A stretch of DNA of 64,000 nucleotides from Aspidapion aeneum. Taxonomy: Eukaryota; Arthropoda; Insecta; Coleoptera; Brentidae. The translations under genes and the position numbers were made by a program. This document shows positions 56,801 through 59,589 of this stretch, piece after piece; positions within the stretch are counted from its first letter, which is position 1; every line of letters starts with the position of its first letter. Location of the stretch: the NCBI GenBank assembly GCA_963576565.1, contig OY755039.1, forward strand, positions 142,111,369 to 142,175,368, written 5' to 3'. The notes below the pieces were generated by a model. That model did not search any database, was not told the DNA's origin, and saw only the letters and a program-made list of their open reading frames with translations.

Positions 56801-58480
56801 GAAGAAAAGATGGGTTAATGGTAGGGTTACCAGATGAAAACGTCTCTAACCAGGACCAGCCGTCAAGAAAATCCGGACAAAATCCGGACGTCAAAATTTT
56901 TTCGATGCCAGACACAATAAATCAACTTTTTTTTTATTGAAACAATAACTAATAAATAACATAATACACCTACTATTTTATAGGTACTTTTCACTGCTTT
57001 GTATTTTATTCAACAGCGTTGAATTTTTAGGCAGAAGTACAAAATCTTAAAATTCTGACCAGCTCATATTTCTTAAATTGTATGAAGTCATGAGTATTCC
57101 TTTTACAGAAGATAAAAGCAGCCTATTTCTTTCTTTGGTCCACTGGGTAGAAATACTTGCATTAAAATATTTTGCCCATTTTTCGTGGTTAGGCAGATTG
57201 TGGTCATCAGAAGTAGAATTGTCTGATATGTACTTTTTTAGATTACAAACTTCATCAAAAAAATTGTGTGTGCTTAAGACCACACGGCAGAAGTGTAAAC
57301 TTCAACAAGGCGAAATTAATAATACCACTTTAAGCGGGGTCTTCACATAACGTTTTACCTTACGTCTTGCCTGTCAGTCAAAAGGGTCAAGTATGACGGT
57401 TGAAAGAGTAGCGTAGACACTTGATAGTTTTAACGTACGTTTTTAGATCAGTTTTTGATACAAAACGATAGTTTTATTGGAAAACAATGCGTGATCCGGT
57501 CAGTTCTCTAGGCGGTCTTCCGTCTTAAATCAATTCAAGTAAAACGTCCGTTTTTCCGTCTACACACAAAGTTTTACTTGATGCGTTTTGACTGAACAGG
57601 CAAGATGTAAGGTAAAACGTTATGTGAAGACCCCGCTTAAAGGTGAATTCACACTGCTAAATGATTATTGTTTAATTACATTTTTTGAAACTAGTTTATT
57701 TTGCATTATTTGATGTTTATAAAGGCGGCTACTTTAAAATCCGGACGTTTATGAAAAATCCGTCCGGACCCACCCGGACGTAGTAAAAATCCGGACATGT
57801 CCGGATTAATCCGGACGTCTGGTAACCCTAGTTAATGGTGAACAAAAATGTAAATTATAATTTTCTTGATAAAATAGACAAAATAGACATTTTAAATAAC
57901 AGTGTTAAGTTTGTGTTACCTATTACTTTAAGGAAAAGTAAAATATGCCAGAAAAAGAAAAAAATAATTAAAATTTTTTTTCTTTATTTAAAAAAAAATT
58001 ATTTCTTTTTTTAATGTATCTTTTTTGTCTTTTTTCAGGAAAATCCTTTTCCCACTATTTTTCCATGTATTTTTATTGTTAATTATTTTTTTTAACATGA
58101 ACCCCTTATTTCTTCATCTTGAAATTTAGTGAGTATCTTGCAAAAACATTAAGGAAAAAAATAATTGCTAGACCAAAAATGGTCTGCTGGTGCTGGTCAT
58201 TTACTGGGAACTGGTCCATTACTGGATAACTGACCCTACTCACCATAAGTTTGTTTCTAAAGTTCTCAGCTAGCTTCAGACTGTGCTCGGCACCAGGGAT
58301 TGCAGTGTGTGGGGAAGAGAGGGTCACATTGATCCAAAATGAGGAAAAAAGACCCCAAATAATCCCTGTGCATAGTAGGAAAAGGAAAAGAAAGAGTTTG
58401 AGGAGTGTGGGGAGAGTATAGCTGCATAGTACAACAGAGAGAATAATTGGGACTCCTATGGAATATTTTTTCTCGAACAT
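8701..58480 (-). CDS. snz: snazarus / SNX25-type sorting nexin, 19 exons reconstructed (3' end missing)
   Basis: Joining 19 minus-strand exons (each listed below) gives 931 codons with no stop; every intron is GT-AG and every phase fits. Domain order: hydrophobic N-terminal anchor (residues about 8-47), PXA (about 95-300), RGS (about 380-505), coiled coil (about 540-600), PX (about 605-748), linker, Nexin_C (from about 795). This is the SNX25/SNX13 family layout. Family knowledge: Drosophila Snazarus is an ER-anchored protein at ER-plasma membrane contacts that binds lipid droplets; vertebrate SNX25 is linked to endosomal receptor trafficking. The RRxxxF motif of PX reads RSLTQF, so one arginine is lost, which suggests non-standard phosphoinositide binding (inference). 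Introns are full of transposons, mostly in large introns. The final ~25 codons of Nexin_C are not found. The start is the first ATG of the anchor-encoding ORF; an AG just upstream (minus strand) could be the acceptor of a 5' UTR intron. Confidence 0.93.
8834..9762. other. snz intron 18, repeat-derived
   Basis: About 8905-9340 resembles 22150-23205 (shared CTTTCTGCATACGCTTT and TTATTCGCATA strings). From 9340 to 9690 two diverged units share TGTTTTGTTCTATCTCTGC and GGTGGAGGGGGTATGACCGA. No coding sequence seen besides the flanking snz exons. Confidence 0.6.
9763..9820. mobile_element. perfect 58-bp palindrome, hairpin element copy 2
   Basis: CCCTGTATGTTGACATATTT, then GGATATATTAATATATCC and the exact reverse complement of the first arm. 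It lies 39 bp from the snz exon-18 donor, inside the intron. Same family as the copies at 319, 16259 and 60697. Confidence 0.9.
9860..10025 (-). CDS. snz: snz exon 18 (Nexin_C), true copy
   Basis: Residues 832-887. Reads GRNINRQIYETISWWFSEEM, LHYYIALILKNFWPGG and a linker to LETMQR. Acceptor TTTCTTCTAG, donor GTAGGC (plus 9854-9859). Only this leftmost copy continues past SEE into the real domain and owns a splice donor. Eighteen further copies of its first 55 bases and acceptor lie to the right, i.e. upstream in snz transcription. Confidence 0.92.
9971..14352. repeat. 231-bp tandem array, 19 units, carrying snz exon 18 acceptor
   Basis: Each unit, read on the plus strand: antisense of the first ~55 nt of snz exon 18 (from CTTCCGAAAACC to TTACGAC), the acceptor as CTAGAAGAAA, about 60 nt of intron, the LINE target duplication CATGTGTCCCTGATAAAAG, then about 110 nt of the truncated LINE ending TGTGCCCGATGGATT. 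Spacing is 229-231 bp and copies differ by only a few substitutions, so expansion is recent. Variants cluster: TTATGATACGACC in units near 12928-13852, AGAAGAAATACC in units near 11311-11773. The 64-residue minus ORFs repeated here are exon-18 fragments ending in LINE antisense, not genes. Confidence 0.95.
14242..15000 (+). pseudogene. LINE RNase H and C-terminal Cys/His region, degraded
   Basis: Translates to fragments FQAKLVAIELCARWITDHGW, IKIFSDSQAAVRALD (RNase H SDSQAA motif), PGHSGHERNEAADVAAREAA (GHSG..NE.AD motif) and GPEPALGISYNAAKSNI, then a region resembling the zinc-knuckle-like end (CRLCMEDDETVRHVLCECP when the frame is followed). Stops (for example TGA near 14514 and TAA near 14780) and frame changes show it is not functional. 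Confidence 0.85.
14242..15120 (+). mobile_element. 5'-truncated LINE with RNase H domain
   Basis: Begins TGGATCTGGAGTT right after CATGTGTCCCTGATAAAAG (14223-14241). Ends before CATGTGTTTCTGATAAAAG (15121-15139), a 19-bp target duplication with two mismatches. The remaining sequence is the RNase H domain and the 3' part, as in I/LOA/Outcast-type LINEs (clade inferred). Inserted in snz intron 17, antisense to snz. Confidence 0.9.
15140..15566. other. intron sequence with one THAP-like exon
   Basis: Apart from the minus-strand THAP-like start exon at 15382-15450 I see no feature here. AT-rich, no tandem structure. Confidence 0.5.
15382..15450 (-). CDS. orphan THAP-like first exon (minus)
   Basis: MGTRCVACKNEFYRSEKPVS then FCE, followed at once by a donor GTAAGT (plus 15376-15381). 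The start with CxxC about four residues from Met and an SF(H/C) about 15 residues on is how THAP zinc-finger domains begin, usually with an intron after the FH. No following exon was found nearby. It could be the remains of a THAP-bearing transposon or a nested gene start; chance cannot be excluded. Confidence 0.35.
15567..16241. mobile_element. Mutator-like palindromic element, copy 1 (675 bp)
   Basis: Ends ACAAGACGCTAGCGCTACC and its reverse complement; nearly the whole element is one inverted repeat, with CCTAACCTAAC / GGTTAGGTTAGG-like tracts towards the centre. Flanked by CCACCGGTGA at 15557-15566 and 16242-16251, a 10-bp target duplication. Non-coding. Confidence 0.85.
16259..16321. mobile_element. 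short palindromic hairpin element, copy 3
   Basis: TAGAGTCCCTGTATATTGAC..GTCAACATACAGGGACTCTA with a near-perfect stem (one mismatch) and a centre GGATAATATCC. Confidence 0.9.
16322..17780. other. intron 17 left part: transposon scraps
   Basis: Contains the THAP-like exon at 16694-16769. Just after it is a stretch resembling pogo/Tigger-type element ends (AGTAGAACCCCGATTA, then GGCACGGATAA..CACGGATAATCCGAACAT at 16785-16855). The rest, including 16900-17760, is AT-rich without a recognised gene. Confidence 0.5.
16694..16769 (+). pseudogene. THAP-like first exon, frameshifted copy
   Basis: Nearly the same DNA as 29308-29384, including about 80 bp upstream (TTGTTTATTTACATTTTGCG and GGTGTTTTGC). 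One base is missing after the ATG, so the CAVCGKMSGR reading is out of frame with the start. A donor GTAAGT follows. A duplicated, dead copy. Confidence 0.5.
17781..17907 (-). CDS. snz: snz exon 17 (start of Nexin_C)
   Basis: Residues 790-832. Reads DSIAEPLYGLLSELFDMRGV then FKYLRKTLIGFVQVTYG, the start of the Nexin_C domain. The last base is the first of a Gly codon completed by exon 18. Donor GTAAGA. The next intron contains the 231-bp array of decoy exon-18 acceptors. Confidence 0.93.
18113..18233 (-). CDS. snz: snz exon 16 (PX-Nexin_C linker)
   Basis: Residues 749-789. Ser/Asp/Glu-rich linker (LKESSDDEISCLDSVSADTV), probably unstructured and open to phosphorylation (inference). Donor GTATTT. 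Confidence 0.85.
18359..19083. mobile_element. non-autonomous element with internal repeats, copy 1
   Basis: Shares its whole length with 55655-56456: start ACTCTGCCAATATATGGGCC, internal ~118-bp tandem units (ACCTTTCGTTTGATATCACA, ACTTAAACTCTAATTTTTGA), then AAATCG..AAGCGGTTTTTGAGTT, an (ACAG)n tract and the end TATAGTATATGTGTGAGCTAA. GCTCACAC near the start and GTGTGAGC at the end form a short inverted pair. Family type uncertain. Confidence 0.7.
19316..19449 (-). CDS. snz: snz exon 15 (end of PX)
   Basis: Residues 705-749. Reads FILKDDRLNQSEAVYSFLSP, the end of PX with the family LxxDxRLxxSEALYxFLSP pattern, then a Ser/Lys-rich tail RFSLSTLFK. Donor GTATAT. Confidence 0.92.
19539..19679 (-). 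CDS. snz: snz exon 14 (PX)
   Basis: Residues 658-704. Reads ELHKKLRPLCSDVRNFELPS then FLFGKTDKASLEKAKNQIQK, the PX helix, proline loop (shortened) and following helix. Donor GTAAGT. Confidence 0.92.
19858..19983 (-). CDS. snz: snz exon 13 (PX)
   Basis: Residues 616-657. Reads PPQFVLVVQMSEEETKDGEL and GWVVCRSLTQFQ. The lipid-binding RRxxxF motif of PX domains is here RSLTQF. Donor GTAAAC. Confidence 0.92.
20129..22157 (-). mobile_element. RTE-like LINE copy 2 in snz intron 12
   Basis: Same family as 6798-8690 and on the same strand as snz. Its (TAG)n tail lies at 20129-20147 (plus strand CTA repeats). Flanked by GAATTATA at 20121-20128 and 22158-22165, a probable 8-bp target duplication. It extends about 300 bp further 5' than copy 1. 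Confidence 0.85.
20154..22132 (-). pseudogene. RTE-like reverse transcriptase, two frameshifts
   Basis: Three overlapping frames carry the protein: an N-terminal piece with MWWTEKIQEMVKDKKRTYLK, the RT piece with SGFRAGRSCSDNVFCLKQVI, GLRQGCCISPTLF and LQFADDQVILAND (catalytic FADD), and a C-terminal piece with LLYGIETCRVTEKYKTKM and RRKRGRPKLEWQQ. Frame changes near 21830 and near 20605 (a deletion just before REIKNNVKF) disable it. Confidence 0.9.
22166..23205. repeat. intron 12 repeat with about 345-bp tandem units
   Basis: Two diverged units (near 22438 and 22784) share ACGATTGC.TTGCCAA, TGTCTGCATT and AACCGATTTTA.TGAAATAAAAAA. The right end (about 23050-23205) resembles 9130-9290. Non-coding, transposon-like. 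Confidence 0.6.
23232..23405 (-). CDS. snz: snz exon 12 (coiled coil into PX)
   Basis: Residues 558-615. Reads SKVLSKLEKEVEWLQGEQRQ, LQAHLSRTEVWADNLGRWTA and SVTSAE: the end of the coiled coil and the first PX strand. The HLxRTxxWxxNLGxW block is diagnostic for SNX25-type proteins. Donor GTAAGA. Confidence 0.92.
23406..24174. other. intron 11 sequence, no gene seen
   Basis: AT-rich; no repeat family recognised apart from weak similarity to transposon tails. ORFs here are short and unconvincing. Confidence 0.45.
24175..24844. mobile_element. Mutator-like palindromic element, copy 2 (right end clipped)
   Basis: Same as 15567-16241. The left end ACAAGACGCTAGCG is intact; the right end stops at GGTAGCGCTAG and passes straight into Penelope-derived sequence. 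No target duplication can be matched. Confidence 0.8.
24845..25330 (-). pseudogene. Penelope-like RT fragment
   Basis: Broken frames carry IDYLLKLCLRNCYFQVKDKF, DFQWAWLSL and IEKDSVLRFLDVLVKR. These are the pre-motif-B, motif-B and FLDVL regions of Penelope-like reverse transcriptases, diverged from the element at 26785. Several stops and frameshifts. Confidence 0.7.
25430..25582 (-). CDS. snz: snz exon 11 (linker and coiled coil)
   Basis: Residues 507-557. An acidic Ser/Thr-rich linker leads to NYARRKLDQLEEKFNNKMQ, the start of the coiled coil between RGS and PX. Whole codons at both ends; donor GTAAGC. Confidence 0.88.
25979..26115 (-). CDS. snz: snz exon 10 (end of RGS)
   Basis: Residues 461-506. 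Reads DKGPEVFYEVQQQVVRTIED then KYYQSFLISDYYKEMI, the last RGS helices with the family YYxSFxxSDxY signature. Acceptor TTTGTGAAG is weak in pyrimidines at the last step; donor GTGAGT. Confidence 0.9.
26140..26784 (-). mobile_element. Penelope-like element, inverted internally deleted copy
   Basis: Carries LPADKGNATVVLNRDDYNRK and a part with METENNRELAFLDVLVTRKE and YRKPTHTDRYLNNTSNHHPC. The middle (RT motifs A and B) is deleted: KKVK joins directly to the sequence coding KPKVWFRYVDD. The inner arm 26643-26747 is an inverted match of 26785-26888 across a 37-bp loop, so this copy is joined head to head with the next element. It lies close to the exon-10 acceptor. Confidence 0.85.
26785..28570 (+). 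mobile_element. Penelope-like retroelement (RT + GIY-YIG)
   Basis: Main coding part 26984-28426, then a short tail with GACGAAACGTCG. The 5' portion (26785-26983) is frameshifted. In snz intron 9, antisense to snz. Confidence 0.9.
26984..28426 (+). pseudogene. Penelope-like reverse transcriptase / GIY-YIG endonuclease
   Basis: One frame runs through with a single stop (TAA 27257-27259). RT motifs: DILVSFDVVSLFTKV (motif A), GVSMGSPLSPVIAIFF (motif B), VWFRYVDDTFVVW (catalytic YVDD), LAFLDVLVTRKE. The C-terminal GIY-YIG nuclease: GVYRSPCTCGSVYIGTTKRS, then R and KEHK. Penelope-like elements combine exactly these domains. The single stop and the lost 5' part suggest a recently inactivated copy. 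Confidence 0.9.
28912..29063 (-). CDS. snz: snz exon 9 (RGS core)
   Basis: Residues 410-461. Reads FWIAVEELRTAQRNQWHQLG and AEIFYTFIRNPVSEIKVDKP, the central RGS helices. Codons split at both ends (R and G). Donor GTAAGTAC. Confidence 0.92.
29308..29384 (+). CDS. orphan THAP-like first exon
   Basis: MRNNSRITCAVCGKMSGRSN then EVPLHG, ending GG|GTAACT at 29385. CxxC with LH(G) about 15 residues later matches the start of a THAP domain (C-x2-4-C ... F/L-H-x-F-P), which in many genes is split by an intron here. The exon and about 80 bp upstream are duplicated at 16694. No second exon is recognised downstream; a hAT element begins 55 bp later. Confidence 0.45.
29440..30697 (+). mobile_element. 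hAT element with TTF-type finger
   Basis: Terminal repeats CAGGGGCGGCTCGT and, inverted, CAGTGGCGGCTCGT. Flanked by an exact 8-bp target duplication GTTTATAG (29432-29439 and 30698-30705). Both traits define hAT transposons. Internally deleted: only the N-terminal part of the transposase remains. Confidence 0.92.
29980..30442 (+). pseudogene. hAT transposase N-terminal fragment (TTF-type zinc finger)
   Basis: First frame: KRLGRPTPELELSQTCSKRK, NFKRYFRKDIYQKNNWICGC and LFCFPCLLFF; after a frameshift near 30300, GVTDLNHLQAKIKKHE. The W-C-LFCFPCLLF-W-GxxDxxHLxxxIxxHE order is the TTF-type finger of ZMYM1-like hAT transposases. The catalytic part is missing. Confidence 0.8.
30878..31338 (+). mobile_element. 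tRNA-derived SINE
   Basis: The 5' 75 bp look like a tRNA: A-box region TGATTGGTTCAGTGGG and a perfect B box GGTTCGAATCC at 30934-30944, with GTGGCC at the start and a following GCCTGCCACTA. About 385 bp of unrelated body follow. Flanked by AATGTAGTGGCGTA (30864-30877) and AATGTAGTGACGTA (31339-31352), a 14-bp target duplication with one mismatch. Pol III promoter likely intact. Not a tRNA gene because of the tail and the duplication. Confidence 0.85.
31480..31626. repeat. dispersed repeat, copy 2
   Basis: Shares GATAGCTCGAAAGCTTAACC, GGGGTCCAAGATCT and AAGTGTTGACAGTTAACTAT with 2050-2165 and, inverted, with 49225-49318. Confidence 0.65.
31869..31926. repeat. GC-rich hairpin segment, copy 2
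   Basis: Same as 6701-6757: TTTGTTGTCTAGTTTTGAGA, GGGCACTGCCCCGTGGCCCT, CCCTGTAGCAGCCGCC. Begins about 46 nt into the intron after snz exon 8 (minus strand). GAGGGC and GCCCTC parts can pair. Confidence 0.7.
31973..32064 (-). CDS. snz: snz exon 8 (start of RGS)
   Basis: Residues 380-410. Reads VLPLQNVLDHIIGRKYLSQF then LQTLASHDLVR, the first RGS helices. Acceptor TTGCAG, donor GTAAGT. A GC-rich hairpin sequence shared with the region after exon 19 begins about 46 nt inside the following intron. Confidence 0.9.
32635..32699 (+). CDS. orphan THAP-like first exon
   Basis: MDRNCFLCKRRKKIDKKTTF then HG, ending GG|GTAAGT at 32700. CxxC four residues from Met and FHG at 20-22 is the standard start of a THAP domain. 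It is not a copy of the 29308 exon. Upstream sequence is AT-rich; no downstream exon found. May be a nested gene start or a transposon remnant. Confidence 0.45.
32886..32977. repeat. GC-rich minisatellite (AACTGGGCGCC)n
   Basis: About seven units of roughly 12-16 bp around CCAACTGGGCGCC, with GGCAGG and GCCGGG interruptions. Very GC-rich against an AT-rich background. Confidence 0.85.
33100..33720. repeat. diverged tandem repeat of about 125 bp
   Basis: Repeated TCAAAATGGCGGATCCAAAATGG, GTCTCAAACTTGAAAGTTTG and CACTTAATACAGTTTT blocks, four or five units. Confidence 0.65.
34061..34200 (-). CDS. snz: snz exon 7 (PXA-RGS linker helix)
   Basis: Residues 333-379. Reads DINAAKKLKKTIAQLTMAKN followed by LCEKKLTFLG, the helix that precedes RGS in SNX25 relatives (family pattern QLxxAKxxCExxIxxLG). 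Acceptor AATTTTAG, donor GTTAGT. Confidence 0.9.
34213..34741. mobile_element. host element for the jockey insertion, left part
   Basis: From ATGGATCTATAACAGATCTG (also at 26141-26165) through AAATCGG..AAGCGGTTTAGGAG, a (CA)n tract and TTCTCTAGCCATTG to the LINE. 36500-36785 is a diverged copy of its end (TGGATTTTGACCAAAATC, CACACA tract, CTTCTCTAGCCATTGCTGCA). Non-coding transposon sequence. Confidence 0.55.
34742..36483 (-). mobile_element. jockey-type LINE, 5'-truncated
   Basis: T-rich start on the plus strand (the A-rich 3' tail of the element) and a 13-bp target duplication AAGGTAAAAATAT at 34729-34741 and 36484-36496. Same strand as snz, in intron 6. Confidence 0.9.
34962..36420 (-). 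pseudogene. jockey-type reverse transcriptase, frameshifted
   Basis: MIPKPGKPLHDVSSYRPISL, LPIISKLYEKLLLKRIKPII, HQFGFRDKHSTIDQVHRITN, SAVFLDVAQAFDKVWH (motif A), a damaged motif B (AGVPQGGRAPYLYLL where relatives have PQGSVLGP), LATFADDTGLL (catalytic FADD), YLGMTLDAKLHWKAHV. After a frameshift near 35330 the C-terminal WTYGIQLWGCAKESNILVLQ continues in another frame. Typical jockey-clade RT; inactive. Confidence 0.92.
36497..37711. other. snz intron 6, no gene seen
   Basis: Transposon tail to about 36790, then AT-rich sequence. A moderately GC-richer patch at 37210-37340 shows no recognisable protein. Confidence 0.45.
37712..37815 (-). CDS. snz: snz exon 6 (PXA-RGS linker)
   Basis: Residues 298-333. 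Reads YNIVTKLMQATTLQNLNRAK, then an acidic/serine stretch. Splits codons on both sides (phase consistent with exons 5 and 7). Donor GTGAAT. Confidence 0.88.
37923..38416. mobile_element. MITE with TATAGTTTTTGCAAAGTCA ends, copy 1
   Basis: TATAGTTTTTGCAAAGTCA at the left, its inverse TGACTTTGCAAAAACTATA at the right. The interior is shared with 61172-61587 (GCGGTCCGAGCACAAAGTAT, GCACAGGTGGATAGACGGCA, TAGTCGGCAGTATGCAGAGT). About 494 bp; non-coding. Confidence 0.85.
38417..39873. other. snz intron 5, no gene seen
   Basis: Includes repeated phrases such as TCCCGCTTTTT and AGACCTGATTGGTT / TGTCCTGATTGGTT at about 38865-39240 that hint at an old duplicated element. No coding exon besides the flanking snz exons. 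Confidence 0.45.
39874..40045 (-). CDS. snz: snz exon 5 (end of PXA)
   Basis: Residues 241-298. Reads FKPFIDMITDPDFFNVNVIN, corresponding to the family VLxPxxxxLSxPDxxN motif that closes PXA, then a basic/acidic helix ending DDVVVLKQIR. Acceptor TTTTTTTTTAG, donor GTCAGT. A short perfect-looking hairpin lies 42 nt upstream of the acceptor (see separate entry). Confidence 0.9.
40087..40138. other. 52-bp hairpin close to exon 5 acceptor
   Basis: Arms CTAAGGCCACTCATCGT and ACGATGAGTGTCCTTAG (one mismatch) around an 18-bp loop. It lies 42 nt upstream of the exon-5 acceptor on the snz strand, where branch point and polypyrimidine tract sit. Could be a small foldback element or an RNA structure affecting splicing. 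Confidence 0.6.
40661..44195. mobile_element. large DNA element with ACCAGAGGAATGA subterminal repeats
   Basis: Ends ATGGATGATTCTAC (40661) and its inverse (44195). Subterminal ACCAGAGGAATGA-type motifs at about 40837, 40851, 41001 and 44030. The outer ~450 bp on each side are shared, inverted, with the shorter element 53137-54034. The interior (41120-43780) is AT-rich with no recognised transposase. Superfamily unknown. Confidence 0.65.
45037..45170. mobile_element. 140-bp hairpin MITE, copy 2
   Basis: GTTTCCACCTATTGGTGCCC, CACGTGGTGGGCCATGG core, GGTGGGCATGCATAGGAGGA end; arms pair over about 45 bp. Confidence 0.8.
45176..46453. mobile_element. foldback element CAGGGTGTCCC, copy 1 (1.28 kb)
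   Basis: CAGGGTGTCCCAAATTAGGC at the left and its inverse at the right; the two halves are inverted copies (for example TTGAGCTACGGGGGCTTTTT against AAAAAGCCCCCGTAGCTCAA). TA on both sides (45174-45175, 46454-46455), as for mariner-like MITEs. No transposase. Confidence 0.88.
46837..47009 (-). CDS. snz: snz exon 4 (PXA)
   Basis: Residues 183-241. Reads SPAEFQLSLHVISSDKELEY, then LRVLSEVLIMFLLPRTYSLS and KYFLREVLACR, the conserved PXA block that in relatives contains a LPxxxxxxxxxRxxLxEIL pattern. Acceptor CAATTTTAG, donor GTATGC. It sits between two foldback transposons. Confidence 0.9.
47121..47249. mobile_element. 129-bp MITE
   Basis: GTGGCACCGCGTCA at the left, TGACGCGGTGCCAC at the right. 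Outside it, CAACTATAGTTGA and TCAACTATAGTTG also form an inverted pair. Lies between snz exon 4 and the second CAGGGTGTCCC foldback. Confidence 0.75.
47307..48459. mobile_element. foldback element CAGGGTGTCCC, copy 2 (1.15 kb)
   Basis: Same ends, halves and TA flanks as 45176-46453, but with its own deletions. Confidence 0.88.
48785..51128. mobile_element. 2.3-kb composite palindrome
   Basis: Outer arms: AATTGTCATGATCATACAAC at about 48790 against its inverse at about 51120; TTTAGTACCCGTGGCTAGGC near 49028 against the inverse near 50865. Inside sits a second foldback 49322-50789 starting ACAGCGTGTCCCATTTTCGA with its inverse, flanked by TA. The left arm carries about 215 extra bp (49105-49320), including an inverted copy of the dispersed repeat of 31480. 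The loop (about 49790-50280) holds a 65-codon minus ORF of no known family. Confidence 0.8.
51129..51517. other. snz intron 3 sequence, nothing recognised
   Basis: AT-rich, no repeat or gene seen. Confidence 0.4.
51518..51652 (-). CDS. snz: snz exon 3 (PXA)
   Basis: Residues 138-183. Reads EDLWGAIKTLHDKLSRVDHA and continues to HLEKIREAKM, the classic PXA middle region. Begins with one base completing a Lys codon and ends AG|T (Ser). Acceptor TTTTTTAG, donor GTAGGT. Confidence 0.9.
51740..52425. repeat. tandem repeat of about 169 bp, four units
   Basis: Units share GATTCGGAAAAACGTCATTT, AGCGATTTTTAGTATAG, ACCATGAGACCAAAATGGCA, ACTATACATGTTAT and CACCGAGTTACAGTA. The ORFs at 51701-52448 are repeats of this unit, not genes. 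Confidence 0.85.
52560..53030 (-). pseudogene. mariner-family transposase fragment
   Basis: Read on the minus strand with frame changes: STVSRWYGEFKRGRISLSD (mariner first helix-turn-helix, STVxRWYxEFKRGRxSxxD), then VRMLMTEDREIEASLGISKS and SSIQKILHEELGVRKLVSRW, VPHLLTEEQKEARV (second helix-turn-helix and the V.PHLLT linker typical of mariners). The catalytic DDD part is lost. No terminal repeats recognised. Confidence 0.8.
53137..54034. mobile_element. deletion derivative of the ACCAGAGGAATGA element
   Basis: Ends ATGGATGATTCTAC and inverse. Its two halves are inverted versions of the two ends of 40661-44195, with about 2.6 kb of the interior missing. TCATTCCTCTGGT motifs at about 53302, 53692 and 53842. 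Confidence 0.8.
54183..54358 (-). CDS. snz: snz exon 2 (start of PXA)
   Basis: Residues 80-138 (last codon split AA|G). Contains GRTVDSLLQQLLDFVIRDYI, the start of the PXA (PX-associated) domain, matching the family pattern of paired helices at this point. Acceptor TTTTTTTTAG and donor GTAAGT (54177-54182 on the plus strand as ACTTAC). Confidence 0.9.
54475..55185. mobile_element. foldback element CAGGGTGTCTC (0.7 kb)
   Basis: GAGATCTCGAAAACGGTACA at the left and its inverse at the right; inner ends CAGGGTGTCTCATT at 54495 and inverse to 55166. Arms include TTTATAGTTTTTGTAAATTG against CAATTTACAAAAACTATAAA. Non-coding. Confidence 0.85.
55655..56456. mobile_element. non-autonomous element with internal repeats, copy 2
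   Basis: Same as 18359-19083, with an expanded (ACAG)n / CAGACATA microsatellite at 56212-56287 and a duplicated end (GTGTGAGCTAATACTATAGT). Confidence 0.7.
57047..57283 (-). pseudogene. hAT transposase C-terminal fragment
   Basis: ISTQWTKERNRLLLSSVKGI then LMTSYNLRNMSWSEF. The W.xERNRLxxxxVKxxLxxxYN pattern is the C-terminal dimerisation region of hAT transposases. Only this end survives. Confidence 0.75.
57334..57636. mobile_element. TTAA-flanked palindromic MITE inside the hAT
   Basis: GCGGGGTCTTCACATAACGT at the left and its inverse at the right, with TTAA directly on both sides (57330-57333, 57637-57640). TTAA targeting suggests a piggyBac-type source. About 300 bp, non-coding. Confidence 0.8.
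58244..58480 (-). CDS. snz: snz exon 1 (membrane anchor)
   Basis: Residues 1-79. MFEKKYSIGVPIILSVVLCS opens a strongly hydrophobic stretch of about 40 residues, probably one hairpin or two membrane segments, followed by a polar part ending NFRNKLM. The exon ends at a codon boundary before GTGAGT (58238-58243). Minus-strand sequence just before the ATG reads TTATATTTTTAGATA, so a non-coding upstream exon may splice in here. PXA-RGS sorting nexins are commonly membrane-anchored at the N-terminus, which fits. Confidence 0.85.
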
Positions 58481-59589
58481 TATCTAAAAATATAATAAAA
58501 ATTAAGCATTTACAAAAAAACTTTTTCAAAAAGTTAGTTTTTTGAAAAAAAAAAATTTTTTTTTCAAATTACATTTTCGTGAAAATAATTAAATTAAATC
58601 TTTAAAAACTTTTTTTTAAAAACACTTTTTCTGAAAATCATTGTTTTCAACAAGCAATTTTTTTAAAAACCCCTTTTTTCAAAAACATTTTATAAATATA
58701 ATAAACTGTCCCTCTTTTTAGAATTAGAAATTGGTGTTATCATAACCTTTATTTAAGAGTGCATTCTGTTTCTCTTTAAAAACTTTTGTTTATTCCAAGA
58801 TCTTTTACAAAATCACAAATACAGTACAAGGTTAGGAGTATGAACTTTTTTTTTTACTTTTTTTTTAATGTGAACTGAGAACTGGATTAGTTTTCAAATG
58901 CACAACTTGTTGTTAAATACCTAGTTGGTACAGGATCAGATTTATATAGATACCCTAGTTTGTTCAATACTGTAGGTAAAATAAAAAGGAAAATCCATTG
59001 TGTATTATGCAGCAGTGTAAGCCTGGCATAAGTATTCTTAGTGGCGAGCTGGCTTTTCAAAGCAGAGTGAACTCTTGGGGAGGCCCAATACTAGCTAACA
59101 AGGGGGCACAGACCAGGGATGGGTCAATGGAATTGGACCTGTTCCTTTGGAACATGTATTGCCAACCTGTTCTGTGTATCTGTTACTAAATTCGAAATAT
59201 ACCTGTTCTGACTCTACAGATCACAGATTCTGGTTTCGATTAGTTTAAAATCCAAACTACCTAGTCCAAACTGGAATCTGTGATCTGTGGAATCAAAACA
59301 GGTATTTTTAGTAAGAGGTACATATAACAGATTGTCAATACCTGTTCCAAAGTAACAGGTACACAGTTGAAACATTTGGAACAGTGACAGCATTTTGTAA
59401 TAGGTTAATAATCTGGAACAGGAGAATACTTGGGAATAGGATATTACTTGGGAATAGGAATATTAAAAAATGACTACAGGTGCACTGCAGAGTGCAGATT
59501 ACAGAAAAATAAACAGATTTACAATTTATTTAAAAACAGAATATTAAAGAGAAGATAACAGTTACATTTTTTTAATATATTTTTTTAAG
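58481..59589. other. snz upstream region, no gene seen
   Basis: T-rich and A-rich tracts up to 58700. At 59120-59460 a degenerate repeat around CCTGTTC..AACAGGTA and an inverted pair (CACAGATTCTGGTTT near 59220 and its near-inverse near 59275). It may hold the snz promoter and a 5' UTR exon, but no motif is convincing. Confidence 0.45.

Larger units (their letters stand above)
56822..57830 (-). mobile_element. hAT element, internally deleted
   Basis: Terminal repeats TAGGGTTACCAGA at both ends (inverted) and an exact 8-bp target duplication GTTAATGG (56814-56821, 57831-57838). Subterminal ATCCGGAC repeats at both sides. It contains a nested TTAA-flanked palindrome at 57334-57636. Confidence 0.93.

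Noticed and set aside
58998..59189. 63-residue plus ORF (MCIMQQCKPGISILSG...)
   Set aside because: No family resemblance, next to degenerate repeats, and no splice or promoter support.
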